Assembly: GCA_963735065.1 (NCBI GenBank) | Contig: CAVTJL010000004.1 | Coordinates: 620,001 to 684,000 of the forward strand | Source of the DNA: CAVTJL01 sp963735065 | GTDB taxonomy: Bacteria; Pseudomonadota; Alphaproteobacteria; Geminicoccales; Geminicoccaceae | DNA: 64,000 bases | Reading direction: 5' to 3' | In this document: positions 34,762 to 43,478 of the stretch, piece after piece | Position numbering within the stretch: position 1 is the stretch's first letter | How the letters are laid out: each line of letters begins with the position of its first letter | Made by a program: the position numbers and the translations under genes | Notes under the pieces: generated by a model | What the model saw: the letters and a program-made list of their open reading frames with translations, nothing else | Databases searched by the model: none | What the model was told of the DNA's origin: nothing

Positions 34762-35563
34762 GCCCGGCGGCGGCGACACGCTGCTCCATCTCCAGGATGG
34801 GAGCATAGTCCTCTCGCGAGCGGCGGACAAAGCCTTCGAGGAGGAGAGCCTTTCGTGCCGGCGCCGTGGTGGCGTCGGCGAGCGCCTCCTCCAACGCCTG
34901 CTGCAGGGCGAGAGCGGTTGCGGCCGGCGTGGCCCTGCCGGTGACGTAGGGCAGGGCGGGCGCGGCCACGCTGCGATCGAGCACCGCGAGCCCGCTCACC
35001 TCGTCAGGCGCATGATGCTCGACAAGGGCCAGCGAGACGGCATCGATGCCGGCGAGGTCGGCGGTCCCCTCCCGAAGAGCGGCGAGGGAGGCCCGATGCG
35101 CGCCGGTCAGGCGGGTCGGGAAGGCCCGGCTCGCCTGACCCCGCTGCCCGGCCAGCCAATGCAGCAGCGCCGTGCGGCCCGAGTGCGATGTGGGCTCATT
35201 GACGGCCAGCACGGCATCCGCGAGCGACCGTGCGCGGTCGGCACGCCAGCGCCCGAGATCTTCGGTGCGAACAACGATGCAGGAGTGGTAGCGGCCGCGC
35301 TCGCAGCCCGGAACGGTGTGGCCGGCTGCGCCCAGGACGCGAAGGCCAGGCCTTCTCACGACATGGGCGCCGCAGCATTGGGCCAGCAGCAGGGTATCAT
35401 CGCCGAGCAGGGCGGAAAGAGGCAGGTCACGGTCGAGCGCGCGGGGTACCGCAATACCTCTCCGGTCGAGCCGGCGCCGAATATCGTCCCAGAGGCTGTT
35501 GACGGCATCCCGCACTTCGGGGAAATCATACATCGGCAGGGCAGCCGGCCCGAGACCGGTCAT
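34712..35563 (-). CDS. PhnD-like phosphate/phosphonate-type binding protein without signal peptide
   Basis: 283 residues resembling ABC phosphonate-binding proteins (PhnD/Phosphonate-bd family): ALPMYDFPEVRDAV at the start, CGAHVVRRPGL, RYHSCIVVRTED, AVNEPTSHSGRTAL, FPTRLTGAHRASLAALREG and DLAGIDAVSLALV. No signal peptide precedes the domain, so the product may be cytoplasmic or membrane-associated rather than a transporter component. No ABC permease or ATPase lies nearby. ATG 35563 is preferred over the TTG at 35569. The divergent desaturase starts only 35 bases away, leaving little room for two promoters. Confidence 0.82.
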   Translation of the reverse strand: MTGLGPAALPMYDFPEVRDAVNSLWDDIRRRLDRRGIAVPRALDRDLPLSALLGDDTLLLAQCCGAHVVRRPGLRVLGAAGHTVPGCERGRYHSCIVVRTEDLGRWRADRARSLADAVLAVNEPTSHSGRTALLHWLAGQRGQASRAFPTRLTGAHRASLAALREGTADLAGIDAVSLALVEHHAPDEVSGLAVLDRSVAAPALPYVTGRATPAATALALQQALEEALADATTAPARKALLLEGFVRRSREDYAPILEMEQRVAAAGLTLALVVRDDAGGATA

Positions 35564-35598
35564 GGACAACCCTGCCCAAGCTCTCGAAAGCGACGGAG

Positions 35599-36567
35599 AT
35601 GAACGACAGGGTAGGGCGGGCGGCGGCCACCATCGAGTGGCCGACGATCGGCCTTGCGATCTTGATCTACACGACGTTTGGTGTTCTTACGTTCTACCAT
35701 GCCCTCGTGCCCCTGTGGCTCCTGGTGCCGCTCGGCGCCTATGCCGTTACATGGCAGAGCTCGTTGCAGCACGAGGTGATCCACGGCCACCCGACGCGAT
35801 GGAAGGCCGCCAACCTCACGCTCGCCGGCCTTCCGCTGACGCTCTGGCTGCCGCTGCTGGCCTATCGCGATCTCCACCTCTCGCACCATACCGACCATCG
35901 GCTCACCGATCCCCTCGACGACCCCGAGAGCTACTATGTGACCCCCGAGGCGTGGGCCCGCATGCCGGCGTGGCAGCGGCACGCGCGGTGCACGCTCAAT
36001 ACCCTGGCCGGCCGCCTGCTGCTCGGACCGCTTCTCACCGTGCCCGGCTTTCTGGCACGGGAGGCCCGTGCCTGCTGGCGGGGCGAGGGCGCGGCACGGC
36101 GCATCTGGCTCTGGCACATGGTGGGCATGGTGCCGCTGCTGGTCTGGGTGCTCCTGATCTGCCGCATGCCCTTTTGGACCTATGTGCTCGTCTTCGCGCT
36201 GCCGGGCACGTCGCTCATGATGCTGCGCTCCTTCGCCGAGCATCAGGCACGTCACGAGATCGGGCATCGCACCGCCATCGTCGAGGCGGAAGCGCCCCTG
36301 GCGCTGCTGTTTCTCAACAACAACCTGCACGCCGTGCACCACGCCCACCCGGGTCAGCCCTGGTATCGCCTGCCTCTCCTCTACCGGCGCGAGCGGGAGG
36401 CCGTCCTCGCCACGAACGGGGGCTACCTCATCAACGGCTATGCCGAGATCCTGCGGCGCTACCTCGTGGTGCCGAAGGAGCAGCCCGTCCATCCCTGGCG
36501 CCATGAGGGTGTGGTGAAGGGGCAGGGCGACATCCTGCTCGGCGGCACCGGTGCCGCGGGCTATTAG
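35599..36567 (+). CDS. Fatty acid desaturase family membrane protein
   Basis: 322 residues. It has three histidine boxes characteristic of membrane di-iron desaturases/hydroxylases: HEVIHGH near residues 58-64, HLSHHTDH near 93-100 and NNNLHAVHHAHPG near 244-256. About four hydrophobic segments are spaced between them. The substrate could be a fatty acyl chain or another lipid. Its TAG stop interlocks with the stop of the convergent aconitase-X small subunit (CTAG shared). Confidence 0.92.
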   Translation: MNDRVGRAAATIEWPTIGLAILIYTTFGVLTFYHALVPLWLLVPLGAYAVTWQSSLQHEVIHGHPTRWKAANLTLAGLPLTLWLPLLAYRDLHLSHHTDHRLTDPLDDPESYYVTPEAWARMPAWQRHARCTLNTLAGRLLLGPLLTVPGFLAREARACWRGEGAARRIWLWHMVGMVPLLVWVLLICRMPFWTYVLVFALPGTSLMMLRSFAEHQARHEIGHRTAIVEAEAPLALLFLNNNLHAVHHAHPGQPWYRLPLLYRREREAVLATNGGYLINGYAEILRRYLVVPKEQPVHPWRHEGVVKGQGDILLGGTGAAGY

Positions 36568-37007
36568 CCCGTCGGATCAGGGGACGCGCCGCCGTCGTCG
36601 GCCGAGAGGAGCGTCACGGTGCCGGTGGCCGGGTCGACCTCGACCTCGGCGCCGTCGGGAATGGCGGTCGTGATGTCCTGCTCGAAGCGGTCGACAAGCG
36701 CGATGCCGGCGAGGGCGATGCCCTGGGCCATCACCGGATTGGCGAAGTTGAGCAGGAGCGCCCTGGGGGCCCGGCCGGCGGCCACCATCTCGTGCATCAT
36801 CCAGGCCGTGGCCACGCCGCCCTTGGCGTGGTCGAGCACGAGGATGCGGTCCACATAGGAGCGGCCGAAGAGCTTGTGCGACGGGCGTGAGAAGGTGCCC
36901 GCCTCGCGATCGAGATCGTAGCGGGCCGAGAACCCGTCGGTGGCGACGAGCGCGATGCCGCGGACCTTCTCCCGGCCGATCCCGGGATGCCCCTTGATCG
37001 GGCTCAT
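36564..37007 (-). CDS. Aconitase X swivel domain / small subunit (DUF126)
   Basis: 147 residues with DUF126 features: GREKVRGIALVATDGFSARYDLD, SYVDRILVLDHAKGGVATAWMMHEM (split here as SYVDRILVLD and KGGVATAW) and LLLNFANPVMAQGIALAGIAL. It is the swivelling small partner of the large aconitase-X subunit encoded upstream, with a four-base overlap. Family members dehydrate hydroxyacids, such as cis-3-hydroxy-L-proline or mevalonate-5-phosphate. Its stop overlaps that of the convergent desaturase. Confidence 0.9.
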   Translation of the reverse strand: MSPIKGHPGIGREKVRGIALVATDGFSARYDLDREAGTFSRPSHKLFGRSYVDRILVLDHAKGGVATAWMMHEMVAAGRAPRALLLNFANPVMAQGIALAGIALVDRFEQDITTAIPDGAEVEVDPATGTVTLLSADDGGASPDPTG

Positions 37008-38251
37008 GCGAGCCTCCCCGCCACGGCTGCCTCGATGCAGGCAGCCGTCGGCTGCAGCACCGGCACATAGCCATAGCCCTGGATGATGTTGGCGAGCTTG
37101 GCGGAGTTGGTGACGAGCCGACGCCAGCCCATCGCCTGGCCCATCTCGCGCGCATACATCTGGTAGAAGCACACACCCTCGAGGAGCTTGCCGCCCGCCG
37201 CCTCGATGGTGGCCTTGAGGCCCAGGCGCTCGGCCTCGGACGCGACGGCCGGCGGCACCGCGGCGAGCAGGGCGGTGGTCGCAGCGATGCGCCTGCCTTC
37301 GAGCAGCCCGGCCAGCCGCTCGACCTCGAGAAGCGAGAGCTGCGGCGCCGCGAAGACGACGACGTCGACCGACCGATCGTCGCGCGCGAAGCTGGCGTAG
37401 AACGCGTCGATCTCCGCCTCGCCGATGCGCTCGACATGCGAGGGCACGGATCCACCGCAAGCCGTCCTCTCGTCCGGCGCCTCGGGCGTCACGCCCACGA
37501 TGTGGAACATCGGCGTGCTGCCCCAGCTGGCGAGCGCGGCGCCGAAATGCTTGAGCTCGTCCGAGCCGGGATGGCTCTCGATGCCGCTCAGCACCGGCAC
37601 GTCCCAGTAGGAGGCCATGCGCTTGCCGACCACGGCACCCAAGGCGCCCCAGTCGGCATAGTCGCGGGGCTGCACCTCGACGCGAAAGGCGCGCGTGCCC
37701 CGGCGCACCCGGTCGAGATGATAGCCGTAGCGCGGGACTCGGCCGGTGAGCGCAGCCCAAAGGGCGGCAACACCACCCTCGAAGTTGCTGCGGGCGCCCA
37801 GAACGCCGTTGGCGTAGATCGTCGAGCCCGTGTCGCCGAAGGCCACATGCTCGCCCAGCACGGGCGGCACGACGATCTGGTAGTTGATGCAGGTGTTGGT
37901 CAAAAGGACGCCCATCGCCCGGAACGCCTCGACGATGCGCCGCTCGCGATCGGGCGCATGCTCGGGCTGGCGCAGCCAGGCGCAGGCCTTGGGATCGACG
38001 CCCCTGGGATCCGTGACGGTCGGGATCCGCACCCGCCGCTCGCTCGGAGCCGCGGCCGCGAAACGCTCCAGGAGGGCCGTGCCGGCGGCGCCCACGGCCT
38101 CGCCGTCGGCCATGACGTGCGCCTGGCTGACCTCCACGAAGTCCTGGGCGTCGAAGAAGCGGCCGACGGCCAGCTGCTGCTCCAGGGCGAACCGGCGCGG
38201 CTCGCCCAGCTCGCCCGCCAGCATGGCGGTCTCCTCGGCATTCAATCGCAT
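37004..38251 (-). CDS. Aconitase X catalytic large subunit (DUF521)
   Basis: 415 residues typical of the AcnX catalytic chain: VSQAHVMADGEAVG, RIPTVTDPRGVD, TNTCINYQIV, GEHVAFGDTGSTIYANGVLGARSNFEGG, MFHIVGVTPEA and NSAKLANIIQGYGY. Cysteines in TNTC and GVCFYQMYA are candidate Fe-S ligands. A GTG at 38254 also has a GGAGG site, but ATG 38251 has better spacing. It overlaps the GMC oxidoreductase stop and the small subunit start, so the three genes form one operon. The specific hydroxyacid is not predictable. Confidence 0.9.
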   Translation of the reverse strand: MRLNAEETAMLAGELGEPRRFALEQQLAVGRFFDAQDFVEVSQAHVMADGEAVGAAGTALLERFAAAAPSERRVRIPTVTDPRGVDPKACAWLRQPEHAPDRERRIVEAFRAMGVLLTNTCINYQIVVPPVLGEHVAFGDTGSTIYANGVLGARSNFEGGVAALWAALTGRVPRYGYHLDRVRRGTRAFRVEVQPRDYADWGALGAVVGKRMASYWDVPVLSGIESHPGSDELKHFGAALASWGSTPMFHIVGVTPEAPDERTACGGSVPSHVERIGEAEIDAFYASFARDDRSVDVVVFAAPQLSLLEVERLAGLLEGRRIAATTALLAAVPPAVASEAERLGLKATIEAAGGKLLEGVCFYQMYAREMGQAMGWRRLVTNSAKLANIIQGYGYVPVLQPTAACIEAAVAGRLA

Positions 38252-39861
38252 CACGCAGCCTCCGCCGCAGCAGCCCGCCCGAGGATCATATCGGCGGCCT
38301 TCTCACCAATCATGATGCTCGTGGCGTTCGTGTTGCCGGAGACGACCGCCGGCATGATCGAGGCATCGACCACTCGGAGCCCCGCCAGCCCCCGCACGCG
38401 CAGCTCCGGATCGACGACGGCCCGATCGTCGACGCCCATGCGGCAGCTGCAGGTGGGGTGATACTGCGTATAGCCGGCCTCGCGGACGAAGCCCAAGATC
38501 TCGTCGTCGCTCTGTGCCCGGGCGCCGGGAGCCACCTCGGTGGCCTTGTAGCGCTGCATGGCCGGCTGGCTCATGATCTCGCGACCGATCCTGACACAGC
38601 GGATGTTGACCAGGCGGTCCGTCTCGGTGCCCAGATAGTTGGCGCGCATCGCGGGCTGCTCTCGCGGATCGGGCGAGCGCAGGCGTATCTCGCCGCGGCT
38701 CTCGGGCCTGAGCTGGGAGACGATCGGCGAGCAGCCCGGAAAATCGTGGAAGTGGGCAGGGCGGTCGCCGCTCAGCGGGTTGAAGTGAAGCTGCATGTCG
38801 GGCAGGTCGAGCGCCGGATCGGTGCGCGCGAAGCCGCCGGCCATCGAGGGCCCGCTCGCCAGGGGGCCGCGCCGGAAGAGAGCGAAGCGTGCGCCCTCCC
38901 GTGCCATGCGGAGCGGGTTGCGACGGAGCTCGTTCAGGCTTCGGATGCCCTCGACCCGATAGACGAGCTTGGTCTGCAGGTGATCCTGGAGATCCTGGCC
39001 GACGCCGGGAAGCTCGTGCTGGACGGCAATGCCGAACGCGCGCAGCTGCTCGCCGGGCCCGATGCCGGAGAGCATGAGGATGTGCGGCGACTTGATGGCG
39101 CCGGCGGCGAGGATGACCTCCCGATCGGCCCGAAACTCGCGCTCCGGCAGGTCGCCGATACGGACGGCCACACCGACGGCTCGCCGGCCCTCGAGGAGGA
39201 CGCGGTTGGCGAAGGCGCTGGTGATGACGGTGAGGTTCGGCCGGCGCTCCGCTGGTCGCAGATAGCCCACGGCGGTGCTGCAGCGGCGCGTGTTGCGCAC
39301 CGTCAGCTGGAAATAGCCGATGCCTTCCTGGCCCGCCCCGTTGAAGTCGTCGTTGCGCGGCAGACCCCACTCCGTGGCTGCCTCGATGAAGGCGTCCGAG
39401 AGGGGATGATTGTCGCGGATGTCCGAGACGCCGAGCGGGCCGCCGGCGCCGTGGAAGTCGTCGGCGCCGCGGGCCTGATCCTCGGCACGCCGGAAATAGG
39501 GCAGCACGTCGGACCAGCTCCAGCCGACGCAGCCGCGCTGGCGCCACATGTCGAAATCCTGCGGCTGGCCGCGTATGTAGACCATCGCGTTGATGGAGCT
39601 GGAGCCGCCCAGCACACGGCCGCGCGGCCAGATCATCGAGCGGCCGCTCATCGTCGGCTCGGGCTCGGTCGTGAAGTTCCAGGAGAGGGTGGGGTGGTAG
39701 ACGAGCTTGTAGAATCCACCCGGCATGTGGATCCACGGGCTGCGGTCGCGTGGGCCGGCCTCCAGAAGGAGAACCCGGTTGCGCGGGTCCGCCGAGAGGC
39801 GGTTGGCCAGCACACAACCGGCCGAGCCGGCGCCAACGATGATATAGTCGAACTGCCCCAT
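38251..39861 (-). CDS. GMC-family FAD oxidoreductase (choline dehydrogenase-like)
   Basis: 536 residues from ATG 39861 (MGQFDYIIVGAGSAGCVLAN, the FAD-binding GxGxxG). Further GMC features: WPRGRVLGGSSSINAMVYIRG (seen as GRVLGGSSSINAM), EVILAAGAIKSPHILMLSGIG and a C-terminal catalytic HPTCSCRMG with the second-site Asn in VSGNTNATSIMIGEKAA. An ATG at 39885 is also in frame. It oxidises an alcohol to an aldehyde. It heads the operon with aconitase X; the operator-like site at 39898 lies immediately upstream. Confidence 0.93.
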   Translation of the reverse strand: MGQFDYIIVGAGSAGCVLANRLSADPRNRVLLLEAGPRDRSPWIHMPGGFYKLVYHPTLSWNFTTEPEPTMSGRSMIWPRGRVLGGSSSINAMVYIRGQPQDFDMWRQRGCVGWSWSDVLPYFRRAEDQARGADDFHGAGGPLGVSDIRDNHPLSDAFIEAATEWGLPRNDDFNGAGQEGIGYFQLTVRNTRRCSTAVGYLRPAERRPNLTVITSAFANRVLLEGRRAVGVAVRIGDLPEREFRADREVILAAGAIKSPHILMLSGIGPGEQLRAFGIAVQHELPGVGQDLQDHLQTKLVYRVEGIRSLNELRRNPLRMAREGARFALFRRGPLASGPSMAGGFARTDPALDLPDMQLHFNPLSGDRPAHFHDFPGCSPIVSQLRPESRGEIRLRSPDPREQPAMRANYLGTETDRLVNIRCVRIGREIMSQPAMQRYKATEVAPGARAQSDDEILGFVREAGYTQYHPTCSCRMGVDDRAVVDPELRVRGLAGLRVVDASIMPAVVSGNTNATSIMIGEKAADMILGRAAAAEAA

Positions 39862-39897
39862 GGCCCCCCCAAGCTCCCCAGGCATTCGAGCGCCATG

Positions 39898-39917
39898 AGT
39901 GAGCGTTGCGTTTACGC
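39898..39917 (+). promoter_or_regulatory. Second copy of the LacI-locus operator-like motif
   Basis: AGTGAGCGTTGCGTTTACGC matches the minus-strand sequence 1453-1434 at 19 of 20 positions. The half-sites GCGT and ACGC are retained around a TT centre. It lies in the 116-base divergent spacer between the GMC oxidoreductase and EamA permease genes, 37 bases from the former's ATG. This placement parallels the first copy. Confidence 0.55.
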
Positions 39918-39977
39918 TCCCCTTATGGGAGGCTCGATGTCATCGAGGCAAGGGGCGATCCCACGCCAAGGGACTCC

Positions 39978-40931
39978 ATGACGATGCTTCCGGCCATGAG
40001 CAGCCGGCTCCGCGCGTGGGGGCTTCTCTGCCTCCTCGTGGTGATGTGGGGCAGCGGCCCGGCGCTCAACAAGCTCGCCGTGACGGAGATAGCTCCCAGC
40101 ATCATCACGGCCGTCAGGCTCATCGTGGCGACGCTGCTGCTTCTGCCCGTAGCGGTGGCACGAAGCGGGGCAGGAGCATGGACCGCCCCGCACTGGCTCT
40201 TCTTCACGCTCTCGGGGCTCATCGGCAACGCGCTGCCCTATTATCTCGTCAGCCTGGGCCAGACCGTGGTGCCGAGCGGTGTCACCACGATCTTCTTTGC
40301 GGTAGGCCCGCTCGCGGTCCTGGTTCTGGCCAACTATTTCGTGCCGGACGAGCGCCTCACGGCGAGGCGGGCCAGCGGGTTTCTGGTGGGCTTCCTCGGC
40401 ATCGTCGTGCTGGTGGGCCCCGCCGTCGGCGCCGCCATCGCCGGAGGCTCCGGCATCCTGCCGTTCGAGCTCGGGGTCCTCGCGGCGCCGCTGGGCTTTG
40501 CGATCAACACGATCCTGGTGCGCCGCCGCCCGGCCTGCTCGGGCCTGATGGCGGCCGCCGGCGCCATGCTCATGGGCTCGCTGATGAGCCTTCCCGTGGC
40601 GCTCTGGGTGGGCAGCACGGCAGCGATGCCGGGAGCCACGGCGCTCATGGGCCTCCTCGGGCTCGCGGTCATCGCCACGGCCTTGCCGACGCTGCTGCTC
40701 TATCGCCTCATCGACCTGGCCGGGCCGTCCTTCGCGTCCCTGATGAGCTACCTCATACCGTTCTGGGGCGTGGCACTCGCGATCGTAGCGCTCGGGGAGC
40801 CCGTGCCGTGGCGTGCCTTGGCGGCCCTGCCGCTGATCCTGGCCGGGGTCGTCATCGCCGGACGGCAGACCGCGCCCGCGGGATCGACCGCGACGCGTCC
40901 CCGAGCGACCCCACCGAGCGGCGCCGAATGA
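39978..40931 (+). CDS. EamA/DMT superfamily permease
   Basis: 317 residues with about ten membrane spans arranged as two EamA repeats; the first begins LLVVMWGSGPALNKLAVTEI and the second around GVLAAPLGFAINTILVRR, with PTLLLYRLIDLAGPSFASL and AIVALGEPVPWRALAALPLI later. DMT permeases export or import metabolites. The start is taken at ATG 39978; the frame is open upstream across the operator-like motif. It is divergent from the GMC/aconitase-X operon and possibly co-regulated with it. Confidence 0.88.
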   Translation: MTMLPAMSSRLRAWGLLCLLVVMWGSGPALNKLAVTEIAPSIITAVRLIVATLLLLPVAVARSGAGAWTAPHWLFFTLSGLIGNALPYYLVSLGQTVVPSGVTTIFFAVGPLAVLVLANYFVPDERLTARRASGFLVGFLGIVVLVGPAVGAAIAGGSGILPFELGVLAAPLGFAINTILVRRRPACSGLMAAAGAMLMGSLMSLPVALWVGSTAAMPGATALMGLLGLAVIATALPTLLLYRLIDLAGPSFASLMSYLIPFWGVALAIVALGEPVPWRALAALPLILAGVVIAGRQTAPAGSTATRPRATPPSGAE

Positions 40932-41378
40932 GGGCTGGAGGCGCATGCTGACCGTTCCACCGTCGATGTGCTGGAACTCGTATAAGATGTGTTATGACAA
41001 TTATTATCACTGAACCAGCACGCCGACGAGCTATCCCTAGGCACAGCCGAGCCTGTGGCATTCTTCGTCCTCGTCGAGCAACCGCCCGATCAGCGTCGGC
41101 GGCATTCCGCCCTCGGCTAGCTCTCGCCCATCGACTACGAAAGAAGACGCAGCATCGAGGGCTGACGCAAGGATGAGAACGCAGCTTCCCCCCATCAGCT
41201 TGACGACGCCGCTCGCGGCGATCGATGGCATGGCAAAAGCGGATCCGGCAACGGGCCCGGCAGGCGCGCTCGGCAGGAGCGCCGGCTCTTGATCGGCGTC
41301 AGGAGCGCCTCGACGGAGGCGCCGGCTGGCGGCTCGGCATCGCCGCCGAGCGTGGACCTGTGCGCCGTCGTCGTGACC
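40932..41378. other. 447-base spacer without a confident gene; AT-rich island at 40978-41015
   Basis: Between EamA and the NadQ-type gene. The stretch 40978-41015 is conspicuously AT-rich (TTATGACAATTATTATCAC) with a weak dyad. The rest is GC-rich. One reading frame on the minus strand (41037-41231) is listed separately as doubtful. No terminator with a T-run was found after EamA. Confidence 0.4.
41037..41231 (-). CDS. Doubtful 64-residue hypothetical protein
   Basis: A minus-strand frame starting MPSIAASGVVKLMGG and ending EDEECHRLGCA. Its G/C at third positions (roughly three quarters) is lower than in the surrounding genes, and no ribosome site is seen. It could be a small gene, a decayed gene fragment or chance. 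I do not recognise a family. Confidence 0.2.
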   Translation of the reverse strand: MPSIAASGVVKLMGGSCVLILASALDAASSFVVDGRELAEGGMPPTLIGRLLDEDEECHRLGCA

Positions 41379-42296
41379 ATGACGGAAACGGCACCGCGCA
41401 TTCTCGTCGTCCACCCATCAGGAGCCGATAGCGACATCCTGCCTTCGGGCCCTTTGCATCCGGAGCATCGGACGCTCGAGCGCGGCCTGCGCAGCTGGGT
41501 CGAGGAGCAGACGCGGCAGACGCTGGGCTATGTGGAGCAGCTCTACACATTCGGCGATCGCCATCGCCACGGAATCGGCCTCGACGCGACGGCCAGCGCG
41601 CGTCGGGCGGTGACGGTCGCCTATCTGGCCCTGGTCCGTGAGGCGGAAGCGCCAGGCGCCACGGCCGCCAGATGGCGCGACTGGCACGTCTACTTTCCCT
41701 GGGAAGATCGGCGCGACAAGGGTTCAGCGGCGTTCGGGGCGATCGTCGCCAGGCTCGAGGCCTGGGCGGAGGCCGCGCCCTCGCCCGCCGAGGCGCGCCT
41801 CCGCCAGGAGCGGATCCGGCTCACCTTCGGCGACGGCAGCGGATCGTGGGACAATGAGCGGGTGCTCGAGCGCTACGAGCTGGCCTACGAGGCGGGGCTC
41901 GTCATGGAGGCGTGGCGGGATCAGGGGCGCGAGCCCACCGAGGCGCTCCCACCCTCGGTCGGCATGGCGGCCGACTGCCGGCGCATCCTCGCCACCGCCA
42001 TCGGCAGGCTGCGCGCCAAGATAAAATACCGGCCGGTCCTTTTCGAGCTGATGGCGCCCACCTTCACGCTCCTGCAGCTGCAGCGCACCGCCGAGGCGAT
42101 CTCGGGGGTGCAGCTCCACAAGCAGAATTTCCGGCGCCTCGTCGAGCGTGAGGGGCTGGTCGAGGAGGCGCCGGGGCTCGAGCTCGATACCGGCGGCCGC
42201 CCCGCGCGGCTGATGCGCTTCCGGCCCGAGGTCGTTCTCGAGCGTCCGGCACCGGGCGTGCGGGTCGGTGCCACGCGGCGTGCAAGCCTGCCCTGA
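41379..42296 (+). CDS. nadQ: NadQ/NrtR-like Nudix-related transcriptional regulator of NAD synthesis
   Basis: About 305 residues from ATG 41379 (start uncertain; the frame opens at 41289). The N-terminal half is a Nudix-like domain with a degenerate box (RTLERGLRSWVEEQTRQTLG), as in sensory rather than hydrolytic homologues. The C-terminal half is a winged-helix region (FTLLQLQRTAEAISGVQLHK and NFRRLVEREGLVEE). This architecture is that of NrtR-type NAD regulators, and the alphaproteobacterial form next to nadABC is called NadQ. It precedes nadA, with two matching inverted repeats between, so repression of nadABC is very likely. Confidence 0.82.
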   Translation: MTETAPRILVVHPSGADSDILPSGPLHPEHRTLERGLRSWVEEQTRQTLGYVEQLYTFGDRHRHGIGLDATASARRAVTVAYLALVREAEAPGATAARWRDWHVYFPWEDRRDKGSAAFGAIVARLEAWAEAAPSPAEARLRQERIRLTFGDGSGSWDNERVLERYELAYEAGLVMEAWRDQGREPTEALPPSVGMAADCRRILATAIGRLRAKIKYRPVLFELMAPTFTLLQLQRTAEAISGVQLHKQNFRRLVEREGLVEEAPGLELDTGGRPARLMRFRPEVVLERPAPGVRVGATRRASLP

Positions 42297-42317
42297 GCCA
42301 ATGGAGGCACACCGCGC

Positions 42318-42350
42318 TTGACGCGCTTATGCTCACCTCTAGCATAAGCG
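42318..42350 (+). promoter_or_regulatory. Putative nadABC promoter with overlapping NadQ operator O1
   Basis: A perfect 10-bp inverted repeat, CGCTTATGCT (42324-42333) and AGCATAAGCG (42341-42350), separated by seven bases. It directly follows TTGACG (42318-42323), a good -35. The operator therefore fills the promoter spacer and -10 area, the classical layout for repression. The TATGCT/AGCATA core recurs at 42404-42422. Confidence 0.75.
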
Positions 42351-42403
42351 TGTCGTCGTATCCGGCCAGTGCGGCTGGTGACGCGGGGTTGCTCGGGCAT
42401 AGA

Positions 42404-42422
42404 TATGCTCAATATCAGCATA
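42404..42422 (+). promoter_or_regulatory. Second NadQ-like operator O2
   Basis: TATGCT (42404-42409) and AGCATA (42417-42422) with the same seven-base spacing as in O1. The centres of the two sites are 76 bases apart, about seven helical turns. O2 lies 35 bases before the nadA ATG. Two sites could allow cooperative binding or looping. Confidence 0.65.
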
Positions 42423-42457
42423 AGGGTGCCTCGGCAGAGGCACGGGATGGGGGCGCC

Positions 42458-43477
<1,020 letters not shown>

Positions 43478-43478
43478 C

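Noticed and set aside
40978..41015. Fur-box-like sequence in the AT-rich patch
   Set aside because: The dyad matches only about 12 of 22 positions, and no iron-related gene starts nearby.
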